Shown one piece after another: positions 62,667 through 64,000 of a stretch of 64,000 bases of DNA (position 1 is the first letter of the stretch; every line of letters starts with the position of its first letter). The notes beneath the pieces were generated by a model. That model was given only the letters and a program-made list of their open reading frames with translations. It was not told where the DNA came from and made no database searches. Location of the stretch: positions 186,001 to 250,000 of the forward strand of contig JAGDZO010000005.1 of the NCBI GenBank assembly GCA_049115815.1. The letters are read 5' to 3'. A program made the position numbers and the translations under genes. This DNA is from Marinoscillum sp049115815 (GTDB taxonomy: Bacteria; Bacteroidota; Bacteroidia; Cytophagales; Cyclobacteriaceae).

Positions 62667-62684
62667 GTCCTTTAGCAAACTTCT

Positions 62685-63230
62685 ATGAAAAAACGACTAG
62701 CCATTTTTTGCGGTTCTAGTGTTGGGAATAATCCAGACTATAAATCAGCAGCAGCCGAGATGGGAAAACTGCTTGCAGCGCAAGACATAGGGATGGTCTA
62801 TGGCGGTGGCAATATTGGGCTTATGGGAGCGTGTGCAGATGCGGTCATGGCCGATGGTGGTGAAGTGATAGGCATCATTCCCAAAAAACTGATGGAGCTT
62901 GAAGTAGGCCATACAGGAATTTCTGACCTATTCGTAGTGGATACGATGCACGAGCGCAAAGCTAAAATGGCTCACCTTTCGGATGGATTTATTGCCATGC
63001 CTGGAGGCATAGGCACTATAGAGGAAATCATCGAGGTGTTCACCTGGCATCAGATAGGTTATCACAATAAGCCATGCGCCTTTCTTAATACCAATGGGTA
63101 TTACGATAAGTTTTTCGAGTTTCTCCAACATACTGTCGGCGAAGGTTTTTTATCCGCTGCTCAGAAAAATGAATTATTGATCGCTGATACGCCTGAAGCA
63201 ATTTTGAAGAAAATCACTCCTTTGATTTAG
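62685..63230 (+). CDS. LOG family / TIGR00730 Rossmann protein
   Basis: 181-aa cytosolic enzyme of the LOG type (nucleoside 5'-monophosphate phosphoribohydrolase). The N-terminal FCGSSVGNNPDY, MVYGGGNIGLMGACADAVM, and the active-site PGGIGTIEEIIEVFTWHQIGYHNKP are present with the PGGxGTxxE signature. Homologs release bases such as cytokinins from their riboside monophosphates; in bacteria the physiological substrate is often AMP-like. It overlaps the convergent sulfotransferase gene by 17 bp. Confidence 0.92.
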   Translation: MKKRLAIFCGSSVGNNPDYKSAAAEMGKLLAAQDIGMVYGGGNIGLMGACADAVMADGGEVIGIIPKKLMELEVGHTGISDLFVVDTMHERKAKMAHLSDGFIAMPGGIGTIEEIIEVFTWHQIGYHNKPCAFLNTNGYYDKFFEFLQHTVGEGFLSAAQKNELLIADTPEAILKKITPLI

Positions 63231-64000
63231 CTTTCATTGCCTTCCAATCTTCATCGAATTCTTTTCTTACTTGATCAAGACTTTCTTGCGGTATCAATGG
63301 TTCATTTGAGACTAAAAAATCTGGAATCAGGAGAGATACATAAAGTATCAAATGATAGCAAAGCCACACAGGTCTATACAGCAGCCAATGTTTCCATTTA
63401 TTGGTGTGATTGGTAGGAACCACTCTGATAAACTTCCTACAAAATGAACGAAGCACTTTGAGCTGTTTCTCTTCGAACGAGCGATGCACAACTCTTGTCG
63501 AAATGTTGGTAGGTTTCTCTACTCCCAAATAACTAGTAAGGTCATTTAAAAATCTCTGAGGATCGTTTTTCAAATCATCATAGTACAAAACCAAAGGAGC
63601 ATGCTCACAACACTCTTCTATGATTTCCCATTTAGCAGAATAATTCAGTTCCTTTTTGCCCCAATACCCATGATCATTGACCAAATCAAGGAATGATTCG
63701 AAAGGATGGTAATAACCATTTTTAACATGTCGCTTGTATTGCGAAGCTATCCAATGGTCATGCCTCCTCAATACCATAATAATCCTTGCCTGCGGATAGC
63801 TGGTGGTGAACCACCTGACTTCTTCCTCAAGCTGTCGATCAAATTCCCTTGACACCAGAGTTTTCTTGGCATCAAGTCTAGGAATAATCTCCGTAGATTT
63901 CTTGTATCGATGCGTAGATATGTAGTGAATGCCCTGCAACTTGGGAAAAACTTCAGTTTGCAGGTATGTAGAAGCCACTTTACCTAGCCCTACATGAAAA
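63214..64000 (-). CDS. Sulfotransferase family protein, 5' part outside the window
   Basis: The frame remains open to the edge of the window, so the N-terminus lies to the right. The visible start reads FHVGLGKVASTYLQTEVFP, which fits the 5'-phosphosulfate-binding loop (GxxKxxST-like) of PAPS-dependent sulfotransferases. A 3'-phosphate-binding type region follows (RIIMVLRRHDHWIASQYKRH), and VLYYDDLKNDPQRFLNDLTSYLGV is the usual C-terminal helix-strand. The substrate is probably a carbohydrate or lipid; it cannot be told. It has no transmembrane segment that I would insist on, apart from a hydrophobic stretch near residue 210-230. Confidence 0.75.
   Translation of the reverse strand, partial: FHVGLGKVASTYLQTEVFPKLQGIHYISTHRYKKSTEIIPRLDAKKTLVSREFDRQLEEEVRWFTTSYPQARIIMVLRRHDHWIASQYKRHVKNGYYHPFESFLDLVNDHGYWGKKELNYSAKWEIIEECCEHAPLVLYYDDLKNDPQRFLNDLTSYLGVEKPTNISTRVVHRSFEEKQLKVLRSFCRKFIRVVPTNHTNKWKHWLLYRPVWLCYHLILYVSLLIPDFLVSNEPLIPQESLDQVRKEFDEDWKAMKAKSKE

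Overview
The window looks like chromosomal DNA of a gliding, probably marine Bacteroidota bacterium, most likely of the Cytophagales. Three proteins end in type IX secretion (T9SS) sorting domains (29694-32510, 33488-37714, 39849-41618), there is a PorP/SprF-type T9SS protein (37857-38924), starts rarely show a Shine-Dalgarno sequence, several upstream regions carry the Bacteroidota -7 motif TAnnTTTG, and a sulfatase with a T9SS tail fits use of sulfated marine glycans. The genus is not determined.

Left core (1-5145): end of a PhzF-like gene, an acyltransferase overlapping gpsA (phospholipid synthesis), a DUF4287/DUF5655-like protein, a CHRD-like lipoprotein, and a minus-strand pair of a SAM hydroxide adenosyltransferase (DUF62) and a small monooxygenase-like protein.

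Integrated element (about 5188-19483): an exact 18-bp direct repeat (ATTCTCATTGCAACAAAA) lies beside the DUF62 gene at 5188-5205 and just before phoH at 19466-19483. Between the copies are a tyrosine recombinase, an unknown 355-aa protein, an excisionase-like HTH protein with a promoter/operator palindrome, two small coupled ORFs, a VapE/VirE-type helicase, a TGACAG repeat array, a complete type I restriction-modification operon (hsdM-hsdS-X-hsdR), a secreted PEGA-like protein and a second small HTH protein. Gene X (12857-14203) is a pentapeptide-like beta-helix membrane protein coupled on both sides to hsdS and hsdR; it is the best candidate here for an undescribed defence component. No relaxase or phage structural gene is seen, so this looks like a satellite or island carrying anti-phage cargo.

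Central core (19511-45912): phoH with a GNAT gene, a PLD-like lipoprotein, comEC, recQ, a NUMOD4-like protein, pgk, the Sua5 (threonylcarbamoyl-AMP synthase) gene, a 51-aa membrane protein, a T9SS cluster with PorP/SprF, an intergenic stretch of dispersed repeats, a DUF1456 protein, a sulfatase, an M48 protease, a K+ channel with TrkA domains, YwbE and a histidine kinase.

Right core (46164-64000): two tRNA-Leu genes (anticodons CAA and GAG), RDD and UPF0114 membrane proteins, an M42 aminopeptidase, an egtB-egtD ergothioneine pair, a LytTR regulator with a REC-kinase fusion, a DUF5777/cytochrome c pair, a DUF2141 protein behind a fatty acid desaturase, an ECF sigma factor, truC, a single-domain response regulator, cystathionine beta-synthase, a GNAT-nitrilase fusion, a LOG-type phosphoribohydrolase and a sulfotransferase cut by the window edge.
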